A stretch of DNA of 64,000 bases. Origin: Kudoa neothunni. Taxonomy: Eukaryota; Cnidaria. Below, piece after piece: positions 24,426 through 38,027 of this stretch (positions within the stretch are counted from its first letter, which is position 1; each line of letters begins with the position of its first letter). The notes beneath the pieces were generated by a model, which was not told the DNA's origin, did no database searches, and saw nothing but the letters and a program-made list of their open reading frames with translations. The stretch is from contig OZ199838.1 of NCBI GenBank assembly GCA_964304625.1, forward strand, positions 4,588,001-4,652,000, read 5' to 3'. The position numbers were made by a program, and so were the translations under genes.

Positions 24426-26595
24426 TAGGGGTCACCAAAGTTTTTAACTGGCGAGCTAAATTTTAGATTTTCGTAAATTTCTAGGCCCGATTCAAAAATT
24501 TTTGAGGAACAAAACAATTATAAAAACGAAATAAAAATAATATAAATACACTCAGTAATCGATTTTGCACACTTCTTGCGAATTTGTTTAATTTTAGTTC
24601 TAAATTTTTCCATTGTCTATATAAACAAATATATTCAACTTAACGGTAATTTTGATTCAAATAATTGACTGGAAATGATGGAAATATATACTCCAAATCA
24701 CATGACGTGTCGATTTTGCACAATTTTTTCTGGACATTGTTGGTCAACATAGAATTATTCCCAGAAAAATTAGAAATTTAGCGATAAGCGTAAGTAAAAA
24801 CATAAGAACCTTATAAGTAAAATACGAAATCATAAAACACTTCAAAAATCTTCCATCAACCCTGGAAGGACAGACAAAAAACTTACGCGAGGAACCAACT
24901 GGAGTCAGTTTTTATCCCAGGACATTTTCATTATTTTAAACAGCTAAATTCTTTTACTCCGACAAGTTGTTATATTTATTATATGTATTTAATAAAAATT
25001 AGGTAATGGGATTTCTTCCATTGCTATGTTACTGTTAAATGTTTGCATCGCTCCATATACCGATACCCCTGTTATTTTTATATTAATGGATATAATGACT
25101 AAAATAGGTATATACCATTATTTTAGAAAATTTTCAGAGAATGAACGATAATAAAAGAATATCTAATTGTGTTTCAATGCGAACTTCGAGCATAGGACCC
25201 AAGGATGTAATGATTACAATCTAAGGTGAGGCTCGATAATACGTGTACGCAATTGTAGATTATGATTTGATCTTTGCTTATTAAATGAGGGGCGCCCTTC
25301 CCAACTAACTTAAAGTTATTCAGGTGTAGAGACTATATAACATATTTTTAATAAAAAATATATACATTTAAAGCTGATGACGGATTTTTGTTGACTCCCT
25401 TCTTTTGATCTAAAGTAGAAATTCGATGTATGTCTTCCTTCATTATATTATTTGTTGAAGACTCCTCTAAAGGATAATCTCTGGATAATCACCAGGGTCG
25501 AACCGAATCCATCGGTTTGAAACCAAAAAATGCATTAATTACGCTTCTAATAATGTTCTAACACCTTTTAATCAAAATTAATGTCATTAGTTATCTATAT
25601 AATATTTATTATTTTGATATCAATTCGTAATAATTCCATTTAAATGAAGCAATGGACACATCGCTTATTAAAAGTAAAATATTTAAATCAGTAGATACAT
25701 TTTTTTTCTTTGTAACTTTATAATTATCAATTACAGACTTTAATCAAGGAATCCAGAATCTTTGAGCCCTCATATTATTTAATATGCGAAAAAAAGTTAA
25801 ACTATCAAAATTGGGGTCATAAATGACCCCAGTTGGTCCCACGAAGGTTAATAAGCGTTAAGATAGTTATTGTGAGACATTTCAACATATCAAAAATAGC
25901 AATCATAAATGACCTCCCGAAAAAAAGAATTAAATTTTTTAGCTTATTTCAAAAAGTTTGGTTCGGTTCCAATTATTGTTAGAATTGGAAATTGAGGCGT
26001 ACATGACATAGCGGGTCTAAATAGGGCACAAACCGCAATAATTGATTTTTTTTCAAAAATGTAAATTAAATATCACTTGGTTTTTTGTCCACTGTAGTAC
26101 CTCTATTCATTTATGTTATTTCAATAAAAAGGACGCCAATTTTTTCTTTTAAATTTCAAAAAAGGGATATATAGTTTTTACATGGTCCGGAAGGGATTGT
26201 GCGAAATCGATTATCTACTGTATAACAAAAATATGAATTTGTTTGAGTGTGAAACATGGAATTGATTCATATTTGATAAAAGTTTTCCTTGTGAGGTATC
26301 AAATTCATCAGACAGGTAGTGTCAAGGTAAGCAGTGTATGTCTTGGAGGGTACAAAAAGAAATCGAATTTTCTTATAAACATAGTTTCTCTTTTATTTAA
26401 TATTTTTATACTGATTTATGTGGGTATTTTACATAAAATGGTAACTTTTTGGTAATTTTTTGTCAGCATAAGCACAACCTGGCACTGCATCCAGGTCGCC
26501 CTATTAATTCCACAGGCGCACCCAAAATTAGGATGTGTCGCATGTGTGTTCGAGTTTTGAGGGGGACAATTGGGGTCGTACTTTGGTAACCCCTG
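24426..26595. mobile_element. hAT-like element, interrupted
   Basis: The left end has AGGGGTCACCAAAG and the right end CTTTGGTAACCCCTG, a clear inverted pair. The flanks ATCTAGGA and GTCTATAA fit the hAT target consensus with TCTA at the core, but differ. Without the Tc1-like insertion inside it, this is a short non-autonomous element of about 0.5 kb. Confidence 0.6.
24547..26222. mobile_element. TIR element of the TACAGTAGGTAA family, nested in the hAT element
   Basis: The left end TCAGTAATCGATTTTGCACA pairs with the right end TGTGCGAAATCGATTATC, ending CTACTGTA. TA borders and CAGT-like ends suggest a Tc1/mariner-type element. No transposase was found inside. Boundaries are good at the right and less sure at the left. 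Confidence 0.5.
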
Positions 26596-26654
26596 GTCTA
26601 TAATTAAAGTTTACTGTGTCAATGGACTCCGCTTTAAAAAACATGCCTGATCAA

Positions 26655-27160
26655 TATGGCATAGTGGTGTTAGGTCGAGATCGCATACCGTGAAGTTGCA
26701 AGTTCGAAGCCTAGTCCAGGTATTCCTATACTCCTAATCCGAAATTGAGTAGGAAAGCTGTAGTAATCGCAAAGATCTACGATTTATCGTGGCCTTGCTT
26801 GTAGCTGGGAGGGAAGCCTGGCGGAAGGGTAGATCTTGGGCGCTCATAAACGTGGGGATACGGGAATGAAATAGAACCCAGTAAGGGAAGGGGTTTCCGT
26901 AGAGCCGACGCCCGCATTCAGATGACTTTTCCAGACTAATTCTGGGTTAGTCCAAGGTATGGTTAAGGTGGTGGTGGTTTCTCCGAAACGAGGATGTTTA
27001 GTGGGTTAAAATCCCACACTACCGCATAAAGATAAGGGGTGGGATTTCATGTTACGTCCTGCAGTGCCTAAAGCGTTAATAGAAGAGGTATGACCAACCC
27101 GAATTCCACAACCTAATAAGTTGCGCCAGGGGTTTTACCTTGTAAATAAAAAAAAATTAT
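26655..27160 (+). repeat. tRNA-derived SINE, near full length
   Basis: A pol III A box TGGCATAGTGGT at 26657 and a B box AGTTCGAAGCC at 26701 are spaced as in tRNA genes. A body of about 430 bases follows, ending in an A-rich tail (AAATAAAAAAAAATT). The tRNA part does not fold as a clean tRNA, so this is not a tRNA gene. A diverged reverse copy lies at 17685-17900. The family depends on LINE machinery not seen here. Confidence 0.7.
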
Positions 27161-27336
27161 GAGTGTCTTATTGAATTTCAATCTTTAGTAAGTGAATTTG
27201 AAGGGAACTATATTGTTTCAACTGAAACGTCTATTGAGTCGGTGGAATATGAAAATACCCAATACCCAATAATAAGTAAAAGTGGTATTATGTGGGGTTT
27301 TAGTAAACCGATAACATCAAGAATCGGTGTAGAAAA

Positions 27337-28773
27337 TACAGTAGGTAATCGATTTTGCGTACTCTTACCTTTTCTTCTCTTATACATAATTATCAGAGCC
27401 AAAACTATTTTTATAACTTCAGGCAATTTATTTTATGTACTTGAAATTAACAACTACAAAAAAGTATTTTATAAAAAATAGGAATTATCGATTTTACATA
27501 GTTTTTCGGCTCCGACTCTAATTTCCAATATTTCCTGCTATAATTAATTACATCCATAATATCATTGTAAACCATTTAGACTTAAAGAACAATCAAATAT
27601 TTTTCCATTATTTAAAAATTTGCGAATGAAAGATAATGAATCTTTAAAATTTAGAGATTATGATCTCGTACATATTTCTGGTTTGAAAACATCGAAAACA
27701 AGAATGGCGAGTTAATTTCCTCGTATAAAATAAGTTTGAATTCATTCAAGAGAAACATTCTAGATGAGGAATCAAATAATAATTTTTATGCTATAGTTTG
27801 TAATTGATTAAAGGCATTAGAGCCAAGAAATCTGTTTTATTATAGACGATTAAATGTGTAAAAAAATTAATAAAGGAGTTCAATTAAAAAAATTATTGCA
27901 TTTAGGAGATTTTATTATTCTAGGTTGCGCCATAATTTATATATGGTCCATTTTCTTTGGTGGGCATTTATACACTTAAAACTGTTACTATAATTGGTAA
28001 AGCAAATTTAGTGATATTGCTGGAAGATATTCTACAAGCCTTTTTATAAATTTATATAAAACTATAGTATCCAATCAACAAAACAATTTCTAATTATTAT
28101 AATATGTACAAATTTTCCAAGGTAAACTTTGATTTACGTTTGGAATCCACTTCAAATCGAGAAAAGAGGTCTTAAATGATTTATGAGCTAATTTTGTGTC
28201 CGTTTCTATGAGTTGTTCAGATCGTCCTTTGATTTGCCATCAAAAGTATTAACGATTTTTTATGACAATCAAAATTTACCCATTAAATTTGAGTACAATA
28301 AGAAAGCGAGAATGATGATGAAACATTTACACTATATCTAATTTTTTAAAATAGTAATTTCAAAAGTACTGTTGACAGTTCATACGTACATTTCTGTAGC
28401 CCAATTTTTAATCATGAAAATAAATTATATAACATCATTCTCGTATCAGTAAAAAAATTCAGTAAGTTAACTACTATCTCTCAATAAACCGATGATTTAT
28501 TTTTCAAAGTCCAACTACAAAAGTATCCCGTTTAAAGCCCTCATTATTGCATATGATAACGATCTAAATACATAGCCGCCAGATTTTTTTCAAGTTGTGT
28601 TAAAAATAATTCTGAAAGTTAATGATTGTAAACTTTATTATATTACTTCATTACAAAATATTTTTTATTATCTGCTCACGCATCAAAAAAGTACTTAAAA
28701 TCGGCCAGTGATGCATTTTCAGTAACTTTTCTCTGGTCTCAAGGGGATTACGGAAAATCGATTACCTATTGTA
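27337..28773. mobile_element. Tc1/mariner-like TIR element, non-autonomous, copy 1
   Basis: The left end TACAGTAGGTAATCGATTTT and the right end AAAATCGATTACCTATTGTA form an inverted repeat of about 25 bases, bounded by TA. The whole 1.4 kb matches 43728-45196 in the same orientation (shared blocks TTATACATAATTATCAGAGC and GTGATGCATTTT). No transposase frame was seen. Confidence 0.7.
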
Positions 28774-29321
28774 TCATGAAAAACCCGTCTGGCGCTACTT
28801 TCTATTGTAATCAGCCCGTTAAAAGCATGCTAGATTTCTTTTCATCTTTTTCACAAACATAATTTGTGAATAAATAATCAAATATATCAATTTTTGGAAG
28901 ATTTCATTTCATAGGTCTAAATTTAATTATTAGCTATATTCAAATAGATTATAGGCAGTGGCTATTTCACACGAAATTAATATCTCTAACACTAATCTAT
29001 AGAAATTAATGAAATTTTATGTATTAACATAATCCATAAAGAGCAGTTGATTTGTAAATTTATAGGCATCTACACACTTGTTATATAGATTACCTTAAAA
29101 TAAGGCACATGACTGAATATGGACATGTTTTTTTAACTTTAGAATCGGTTTAATTACCAAATTATTAGTTCAAAAATGTATTAAAATGTTTTATAAATCC
29201 AGGACGATAATTTTTCGTGATTATGCAAGTGCCTTACATCAATTTATGCGCTATAGCGATGAGTCACAATTTATTTAGCTTTGGAATGAATTTTAATTCT
29301 TCTGAATAATTATAAAATGCT
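28774..29321. other. intergenic
   Basis: AT-rich, nothing recognised; it may include the terminal region of the MULE relic that follows. Confidence 0.4.
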
Positions 29322-31050
29322 GTGGAGATTTATGAGAAGGAATCATATTCTAATTTGTACAAATGCCAAGAAAGAACCCACTTGAATATTACAGGCAGAA
29401 TAACAAAATCAATTAATCCGCTTCTTCGGTACTATGAAATTACATATAAATTTATTTTCGGCGGTACTAATAGACACAGAAAAAATGGAGAAAGAAATAA
29501 AACAACCGCCCCGTTAAAGTCACGCCGAGAGTATCAGAGGATGGATTGTCGCTTGAAGTTCGTTCCTCTTTATTTAACCACAACCACGAATGAAATGAAA
29601 TTATTCTCAAAAATTTACCAATCCAAAGAAAAATTGATCTTAGAGATCCAGAGATTATTCAACTAGGTGCAAATAAAAGGCTTATCCGGCCAAAGATTCA
29701 ATCAGACAGGGAGAAAACGTGAGATTAAAATAGAGAGATTGTTAAAAGAAGATTTTGGTTGCTTCGTAAGAATTTTATACAATGAGAATAAGATAGTCAA
29801 TGGAATATTTTTCGCTGAGCAAGATATGAAAAGGTTTTTAGAATTTTATCCTGAAGTCATGTTTGTTGATGCGACATACAGACTTTTAAACGCGTGGTAT
29901 TTATAAAATAAATAGTCAACCTGATTGTGAACTGTAATGAATTAATTTTTTAGAGCCCCTTTATATTTATCAACAGGGGAAGATTCAACAGGACGAACAC
30001 ACATTACAAGTGTTTGTGTTATGTACGAAGAAACGGAACAGAATATTCAGTGGTATTGCAACGTTTTAAGTAAATTGGTGCCAACGTTAAAAAACAGTCT
30101 GTTTTCAATTACAAACTGATAGAAATGAAAAACTTGGAAAATCCTTGAGAAAAAGCTTTCCTAACACTTAATTAATCTTATACAAGTTCCATGTTATGAA
30201 AAATTTTCAAAGAGTAATTACCAAAATTAGGTCTCCAATTACAGCGTCAAAACGCCAAGAAGATCTGAAAATTTTGCAATCAATGATTTATTCTAAAATT
30301 CTTGATGTTTATAAAAGTTATGTTAAAGAGATTGATTCTTTGAATATAATTAGGTTAACCGAATATTTTAAGAAAAATTGGGAAGATATTTATGAAGAAT
30401 GGATACCTGGTTTGGGTAATGCCAGGAACTTTTATAAAAACGATACTAACGATAGGATCGAATCAATAAATTCTAAATTAAAACCCGTGGTAAATAAATT
30501 TAGTACACTTGAAGAATTTATTCAGAAATTTTTCTAAGTTCTAAAATCCCTGCGAATTGAAAGTGGAATAAAAACAATATCAGAATTGTACACGAATACC
30601 AGTTTATCATTCGACGATAATAGCACCGAGCAGTACAATAATTATTTAACAAAATATGCGTTAAATTTGGTCTTATCAAAGATAAAATTTAAATGTGAGC
30701 CTGCATTGTTAGATTATGATGAAACTGCGACATCGGTAAGTTGCATTTATATATTCCATAAGTCATATTCATTACCTTGTCATCATATAATGGCGAAACG
30801 ATCACATAATAAATTAGCATTGTTCTCAGAGGCATGATGTAGTAAAAGGTGGTGCAAAGCGCATTGTATGAGATTTTTTCAGTCAGGTTTAATTGCTCAA
30901 ATGATGAAATATCGAATGAGACAATCCTCACAAGAAATATTAGACAGCCAATTTTATCATTTTCAAAGAAATTAAAATACTCCACTACTTCCACATCAAA
31001 GTTAGCGTGTACAACATCAGTGTTTTGCGGTGACTTCTCTGATAAGTAAT
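29322..31050 (+). pseudogene. MULE-type transposase relic with SWIM zinc finger (ZSWIM1/3-like)
   Basis: Consecutive pieces in changing frames read as a Mutator-like transposase of the kind related to ZSWIM1/ZSWIM3. Seen in order: a basic N-terminal region (29322-29666), FYPEVMFVDATYRL with the first catalytic Asp (about 29835-29890), a helical region, then NDRIESINSKLKPVVNKFS and EEFIQKFF (30450-30540), LKSLRIESG, and a SWIM finger whose end reads YSLPCHHIMAKRS, then ALFSEA followed by CSKRW. The latter block is interrupted by one TGA where family members have Trp. Around six stops or frameshifts break it. Terminal repeats were not found. It could be a transposon or a dead domesticated copy; a plain transposon is likelier. 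Confidence 0.75.
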
Positions 31051-33443
31051 TTAATGCAATAAAGTTACTAGAGAACACAATTAGAAGTCTTAGAGTTGAG
31101 CTTATTGATTCTTTCCTTGAAACATGTATCTTATATTAAAGATTTACATTGTAATTGATTTCAGAAGGCAAAATAATTAAAAACAGTGAAAATATTGTAT
31201 ATTTGTCGATAAACATATTGTTTTTATGTTATGTAAAATAGGAATTCGAAAAAGATAGAGAATTTGATTCGATACACCCTATGAATTTTCAAAAGTTGCA
31301 ACAGAGAATACTGAAGAATTGATCCATTCCGAGAACAATGGAAGCACTATGAATGAAATCGAATTATCCTCCACCCTAAACCTTTATCTGATCAATGGTT
31401 ATAAATAATAATAATAATTTTGGCTTAGCTTTAGACTTGGAATTGCCATCCAAAGTAAAATCGGTAGGAAGGAACCTAACTGTGATTGTTGTCAAAGAGA
31501 GGAAACAACGAAAATATACTAAATAAAAATTTGACTTACATATTTAAGCTCGTTTACAACATAATTATTTTTTCGAATAGACAAGGTGGTCTTATTTATT
31601 AAGATAAACTTCTGATTTTGCGCTGTTATTAGGAAGTACTTTAGTTTCGCCAGTATAATTTGAATGCTAATTTTCAATATACTTTATTAGAAATATAAAA
31701 GCCTTTATTATTAACATCGTTATTCTTTATCTATTGGGTAAACTAAATAATAATTGCGTATGTATTAAGATTTGAAGGTATTTATAAGGTCTTTATATAA
31801 CAGGTTTGTATATGCCTATAAGTTTACAAATTAATTGCTTCTTATGGATTATGTTAATATACTAAGTTTCATTAAATTCTATCGGTTAGTTTTATAGATA
31901 TTAATTGCCTGTGAAATAGTCACTGCTTAGATTATATTTACTTTTTACGATTCAATAAATTTATTTGGTGCGTGTAGATGGAAGTTTATCATTTCTATTT
32001 TAATTAACGTTCACGTGTGGATAAATAAATCTTTGCGAAAAATAAACATTAATTCATTTATTTTATTACATATTTCTTAATCTTCATGTGACTAAAATGA
32101 GTAATGCTTGTATAGCTACATTTTTAAAGCATATTGACCAAAGAAGATGGTGGGGACCATTGGACCCCGAAAGTCCTCGGAGTAATTTCTTTAGGTATTG
32201 TTTTATGATATTAAGAGTCACTTAAAAATAAACGAGATCGAGAATCGAGGTATGGATTTCAAAGTGTTCCATGTCGCCTAATATCTCACCATTATCCATG
32301 CCACATGAATGCTCAGGATTTGCCGCGTCCCACCAAAAATTTACCACCCCAAAGTTGGAAAACACTAGTTTGTATCATAAATATATGCTATTAGCCTTAC
32401 CTAAGTTAGAAATGCGCATTTAAAATTAAATTTGTACAGTAAATAGCAACGGCGTTTATATATTTCTATGAAAAAATCACACTTGCACTTATAAAATTAC
32501 CATTCTGTACCACTGAGTTATTTTTCTCACCGTTACTACAAATTTAATATTATTTCAATATTCTTCTATTTATTTACTAAGGATAAACAATAATCGATGA
32601 CATCACAATGAATATTTATTTGTGAATCATGTTGAGCTTTGGTGTGATTAAAATAAACTGTCCACTGCTTGTTGATTTAGGCGCAATTTTGTGGTATTCT
32701 ATGGTATTTTAATTTACCATTAATGATAGATCGCGCCTGACTGATTATATGTTAATCTTGGAATGATAAAATGCGGTCCCATTTTTTGTTATAGTTGATG
32801 TGATAAATGTAAGAGATTAATGAGTAATTTTGACGTGAGGAATGTTAAAAAAATAACCGAAAGTTGATGTCGGTTCAATATAATTTTTTCTAACAAATTA
32901 ACTATTTTAATGGCCCTCATTAATTATATTATATGCGTCGAGTATTATTTGTCATGTCTAACTATTAAAATTGTTTGAAATATAAGCTTATGTTGAAATT
33001 AGGTAAGTATTTTGTAGGTTTTATTGTGCTTAACCAAAGATAAATATCTGGCGGTGATCTAACAATTGGAGGATGACCTGTTGATTAGAATCTCGTTAAT
33101 CAAATTATTTCTAACCTTTCATGTTGTTCACTACATTACTAACAATTTAGAAAATATTTAAAGCGTAAAATTTGGATATTTCTTCATAATTCAAACCTTC
33201 CGTGGTCAGATAGCGACGCAATAATATTGGGACTTTAAAATGATTAGCGCTATACTTTTATTTAGATAAACAAAAGATTTTATCTAGATTTACAATCTAT
33301 TTATATCCTTCAATTCGTCAAACTTTAGAATATCTTTTTATATTTTATTTATGTGACGTCTAATAAAACTACCCAGTCGACTTTATTTGACTCCTCGAAA
33401 TCACATAACATATGAAGACCACGAGTGCACGCATGTCCTAAGG
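31051..33443. other. intergenic, nothing certain
   Basis: AT-rich DNA. Near 32120-32370 the words GGTGGGGACCATTGGACCCC and CCAAAGTTGGAAAACACTAG resemble hAT ends, but they do not pair well enough to call an element. The right edge holds the DHFR promoter. Confidence 0.35.
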
Positions 33444-34272
<829 letters not shown>

Positions 34273-34661
34273 TCAACTTAATAAATATGTAACTGAAATA
34301 TTAAATGTTGATCGTGGTGTTTACTTTGAGAGGTTTTGTCCATGTATTATGCAATACGGCCAATTTAGAATTGAATAATATTACTAAAACGTTATTATTC
34401 TTAAAATTAATTATATCAATTCAAATATCCACCAAAAGTTGAATCGACTTTAAATAAATTATGTTCATATGAATATTCGATAGAATTTTTCATCACTTAA
34501 GTTCATTGGGTTATGTTCTGTTGATTACCGTAGCAAAAATAAAGTTTAATAACATGCTGGTTAATTAAAAAAAATTTTTGGGTTGAGGTTAAATTTTTCA
34601 TATAGCTGAAAAGCCAGATTATCTGACAAAAAAATAACATTATGTATTAAAACCTAATCCA
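34273..34661. other. intergenic between DHFR and the CAP gene
   Basis: DHFR 3' UTR and the promoter of the CAP gene; AT-rich, no other feature. Confidence 0.4.
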
Positions 34662-35790
34662 ATGAGTTGTGGATTTTCACTAGAAACTTTGAATGCACAC
34701 AATAAATTAAGGCTGCTGCACGGGGCCCCACCACTAGTACTTTGCGATGTACTGATTAAGTCAGCAAGGGAATTTGCTAAGCAGTTGGCCAAGACTGGAA
34801 CTATTCGATACTCAGCGAGGTCTAATTATGGGGAAAATATTGCATGTATCGAGGGTAAGTTTCGAAATTGTTGCAAAACCTACATATAATTATTTGATTC
34901 ACGATCTACTTGTAAAAGGGGAAACCGTTGATGGAGAGTCTATCACCGAACTTTGGTACAGTGAGATTGCCGATATCGATTGGGATGATTTAGAAAAGTC
35001 GTCATGCTGTTGTAACAACCTCACTCAATTAATATGGGTGGATTCAATAAGTTTTGGTATCGGAAAAATGGTGTCTAATGATAAAAAGGTGTACGTTGTG
35101 GCTAGATATAGCCCACCAGGTAATTATCGAGGAATGTACATAACGAATGTATTACCTCCAAATTCTGCATTATCCCCAAGAAGCAACACCCAATACATTA
35201 CAAGAGTAGATATCCCGGGTACATAGTTATTAACATTTTAATCTCAAAACCACCAACTAATAGCTATTTAGGCTCAAAAGAATTCAGAAAAGCAATGGTC
35301 ATCTTTATCAATCGTTGTAGGGAAGCTCATAATGTACCTAAACTTAAGTGGAACGAAAAGATAGCGAGCAATGCAACACAGATTGCATTTCGCATGGTTA
35401 CCAATCAAGGCACATCTGACGATATTGACAATGCATACGATTGGTACGGAAGAATTGTGCTTTGTAGTGAAAATGGCTTACCGCCCGTTAAAACAATATG
35501 TCGAAGTTGGTATGATTGCTCTCTGTTGTATAACTTCTCTAATGGTGGCTATTCTGAAGCCACAGGTTTAATTCATTCCTTATTCAGATTCTACTATTAT
35601 TTATTCAATAGGGCCATTTACTCAAATGGTATGGAAACGTAGCAAAGCATTTGGTGTTGGCTTCGCACAACGTGGTCCCAATTACATTGTTGTTGCTTGT
35701 TTTGAACCTCCTGGAAACGTGGGCGGTAAATACGATGAAAATATCAAACCCTTGGCACCTGATAAGAAACATCCTTTCGGTTACAATTAA
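34662..35790 (+). CDS. protein with two tandem CAP (SCP/TAPS) domains, GAPR-1-like
   Basis: Exons 34662-34854, 34919-35218, 35272-35565 and 35612-35790 give 321 residues. CAP 1 (about 5-150): LETLNAHNKLRLLHGAPPL, SNYGENIACIEG, ITELWYSE, NNLTQLIWVDS, VVARYSPPGNYRG. CAP 2 (about 185-315): FINRCREAHNVPKLKWNEKI, GPFTQMVWKRSKAFGVGFA, VVACFEPPGNVGGKYDENI. There is no signal peptide, so it should be cytosolic or membrane-peripheral like GLIPR2/GAPR-1 rather than secreted. In each domain the His normally found in GHFTQ is replaced (by Asn in NNLTQ and Pro in GPFTQ), and the second domain lacks an obvious first His as well, so the metal-binding centre looks lost. Double-CAP proteins exist in several animal groups; the function here is unknown. 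Confidence 0.85.
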
Positions 35791-36090
35791 AAAAATCACA
35801 CGGACCAAATGTCACAAAACTATTAACTATACAATTTTTACAATCATTTTTTTTTACAAATCCATAAATATCAAAAATGGATTAAAAAATATTCAACTTC
35901 ATGAAGTTATATTGACATTATAGAGTTGTTTGAAATAAAATTTTTTCTGTTAAAATAAATGAAACTGTGATATATATTTCATAGTTAAATTGATATTAAT
36001 CATACATAACAAGAGTGAGGTTTGAACATATTCATTTTAGTTTGTTGCAACCAGTTATTCGAACTATATTTTCAGTGCATTCAGTTAAAA
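35791..36090. other. CAP gene 3' flank
   Basis: AT-rich 3' UTR and spacer up to the hAT repeat. Confidence 0.4.
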
Positions 36091-36717
36091 CAGGGTTTTC
36101 CGATTGGGAGTTCTCAGACCTCCAAAGGATCCGGCAGCCAGTTACTGGGGGTCCGAAGCTAACAAATTGATTCAAGGAGGAAATTGTACAGCGAGTATGC
36201 TTTTTACGTAATAAACCGATTCTAAATAATCAGAATTTTTCTCGAAAATACATTACGTGCGATTCGTGCGCAATCTAAGCTGAGATAAGTCTGATAAAAA
36301 AATAATCATATGATGAATTTTTCTGAAATTTAATTTACGATATTAATATACTATTTTCTATTTATAAATACATGAAATATAAATAATGATTAATTTCTTT
36401 TTCATTCATTCATCCATAAATAAATTATTTAATTTAAAGAAACAAAGTTTGTAAAAAAAATTGAAATGTTTACTTTTTAAAGAAAAACAGAAATTATAAA
36501 AAAAATGTATTGTTTATTTTTTTAAGTAAACTATAAGGCAAGTAAGGATTAAACTTTATTTATTTTCAAGATTAAGTTTTTTGTTTTTTTGTTGAATTAT
36601 TTGAAATTGTTTTACTTTAAATTTGAATCAACTTGTACTCAGAAATTGTATAAACCAGAGCTTTACAGTCGACACGGGGCCGCGCGTTTATTTTTCACAT
36701 TGTATTTTCTAATTTAT

Positions 36718-37927
36718 CCCTCTAACGATCATAAAAACGACTTACCTCCAACGATCATTTGAGGTCGAACCGACCCCACATTTTTATTGTATTTTTCTTT
36801 ACTAAAAAATATTTCTTTTCAGTTTATTAAATACGTAAGAAATTTATCGAGGAAGTTTTGAGCAAATTAATGTTTACTAACCTATTAATCTTCAATAATC
36901 CGTTAATGTACGGATTCAAACAATTTCGCTACATATCACTAGTATTACATACTGAGGAAACGGCGGTTACACGATGAAATGAGATTCATCTAAACAAGCT
37001 AATTTAATGATGGTAGTTATTACAATTTTAGCGAAATTTTTCTGAAATTTAAACAAACATAAAAGGTATCTTTATGACTTTGTGCACTTAAGAAAATAAC
37101 GCATTCCAGTGTTTATCCGTAACATAAGACTACCTAAGTAATATATTATTTCCCGTGGTTTATTTTTTTCAATTTTGAAACACTTAATGAAATGTCTTCC
37201 TAACTGGTCAATGCAAAAAATGGCAATTGCACAATCCGCAAATAACAACAATCAAGCATTGATTTTACTCTCAACGTCGTATAGATTGTTGATCGCAGCA
37301 GAGAGTTCAAAAAATATTTTCCTCGCTTGTTCTTGATGTATATATTTTTGTAAGATTCAAAACTAATCCATATTTGCTAATAAATGAATTATTGTATATG
37401 CCCAGATCGTCGTCATCAGTTTCTTGAGAGATCCTCAATTATAACATCCACATATTCACTACCAAAAGATTAATCGTTATGGAATAAAAAATTAAATTTA
37501 GAATTCATGGATATTATTCTGATACTAAATTATTACTGAAGGAAAAAAATATTTTATATTATCTAGTGCAATCGATAGCCAAGATTGTTCACGAGCAATC
37601 TTCGATTGGGTTGCGTAAGATTAGTTCATGGGTTAATTTTGATTTTCCTTAGAATTCTGTCGGAAATTTTTTCTAATATCTCATATAAAAAATTTAATGA
37701 AATTTATGTACAAAATGATGAAATAAAAAGATGGGGTCAGATCGACTCCAAATGATCGTCAATAGATATCTTTCAAATTTGGTCTACATAAAAAAACCTA
37801 AATTATCCAATTTTCCACATTTACATAGAAGAATATATTTATAAAGAATAGCTTGAATTCAAGAACATCGGAACTACGGATGAAAACGTTATGTGTTATT
37901 CAATTCGACCCCTGTATGTTTAGAGGG
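36718..37927. mobile_element. piggyBac-type non-autonomous element
   Basis: Left end CCCTCTAACGATCATAA, right end GTTTAGAGGG followed by TTAA; the left flank is TTAT, a one-base change from TTAA. Subterminal inverted blocks GGTCGAACCGACCCCACAT and ATGGGGTCAGATCGACTCC lie inside. The related copy at 1504-2418 has a single uninterrupted site containing TTAA at the matching point. No transposase is present. Confidence 0.75.
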
Positions 37928-38027
37928 TTAATTAAAACAAAAAAATTGTACAACATTCCTCGCAAGCGCAAATAATCACACGTGATATTTTCCAAGCAAA
38001 TATTTTATATCTAATTGATTATATATA

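Noticed and set aside
30689-31078. Minus-strand ORF of 129 codons
   Set aside because: Antisense to the recognisable SWIM-finger end of the MULE relic.
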